Translations under genes and position numbers: made by a program
From: Desulfotomaculum sp.
Lineage (GTDB): Bacteria > Bacillota > Desulfotomaculia > Desulfotomaculales > Ammonificaceae
DNA length: 5,347 bases
Assembly (NCBI GenBank): GCA_012961725.1
Contig: DTYU01000255.1
Span: 1-5,347, forward strand
Direction: 5' to 3'
Notes under the pieces: generated by a model
The model's input: the letters and a program-made list of their open reading frames with translations, nothing else
Databases searched by the model: none
What the model was told of the DNA's origin: nothing
Part shown: piece after piece, positions 5,266-5,347 of the stretch
How positions within the stretch are numbered: position 1 is the stretch's first letter
Layout of the letters: each line of letters begins with the position of its first letter

Positions 5266-5347
5266 CAAGTCAATATTACAATAGTTGGCAATATGGAAGC
5301 ACGAAAATTACCCCTACTAATCGTAGCAAATAAAATAGATTTGCCAA
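5266..5347 (+). CDS. Partial GTPase-like reading frame, runs off the window
   Basis: The open plus-strand frame reads VNITIVGN, then MEARKLPLLIVANKIDLP to the window edge (ATG at 5293). The segment of hydrophobic strand followed by NKID is the G4 guanine-specificity motif (NKxD) of small or translational-type GTPases. It would normally lie well inside the protein, so the upstream half is either missing or has been cut off at the junction with the dehydrogenase remnant. The 83 bases from 5265 are only about one third GC, against clearly GC-rich genes to the left. No ribosome binding site precedes the ATG at 5293. Only 27 codons are visible, so the call is tentative. Confidence 0.4.

Overview
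The window looks like a GC-rich bacterial chromosome segment. Strong GGAGG-type ribosome binding sites, a lipobox lipoprotein and the type of ECF metal transporter suggest an anaerobic member of the Bacillota (Clostridia / Desulfotomaculum-Moorella-like). That placement is inference, because no rRNA or other marker gene is present. All intact genes lie on the minus strand and read right to left.

Layout. Positions 1-167 hold no gene I can support. Positions 168-596 (+) are a broken metallo-beta-lactamase-fold gene with two compensating frameshifts, a damaged metal-binding motif and no C-terminal half. Positions 645-3275 (-) are a compact four-gene energy-coupling-factor (ECF) operon for cobalt or nickel uptake, in the order NikL-like exported/membrane accessory protein, CbiM (substrate-binding membrane component), CbiQ (transmembrane coupling component) and CbiO (ATPase). 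The first three genes overlap and the fourth follows after 21 bases. This operon lies between two copies of a 26-bp repeat in inverted orientation (642-667 and 3339-3364, 25/26 identical). The stop codon and last residues of cbiO are encoded by one copy. Positions 3446-4285 (-) encode an uncharacterised lipoprotein ending in a His/Cys-rich tail, with a long hairpin just after its stop codon. A good intrinsic terminator (4365-4411) separates it from an isocitrate/isopropylmalate dehydrogenase gene (4527-5264, -) that has lost its N-terminal third. After about 5265 the composition drops abruptly to about one third GC, and an open frame on the plus strand encodes what looks like the NKxD motif of a GTPase, running off the window.

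How it fits together. The lipoprotein, the NikL-like protein and CbiM would all face outside and could capture Co2+ or Ni2+. CbiM with CbiQ would move the ion across the membrane, powered by CbiO. Such metals serve B12, hydrogenase, urease or CO dehydrogenase, but none of those is in the window, so the substrate is open. The working transporter is surrounded by decayed genes and repeat copies, so this is a rearranged, accessory-like region. The strongest new idea is that the transporter is a cassette framed by the inverted repeats. The weakest point is that no transposase is visible.
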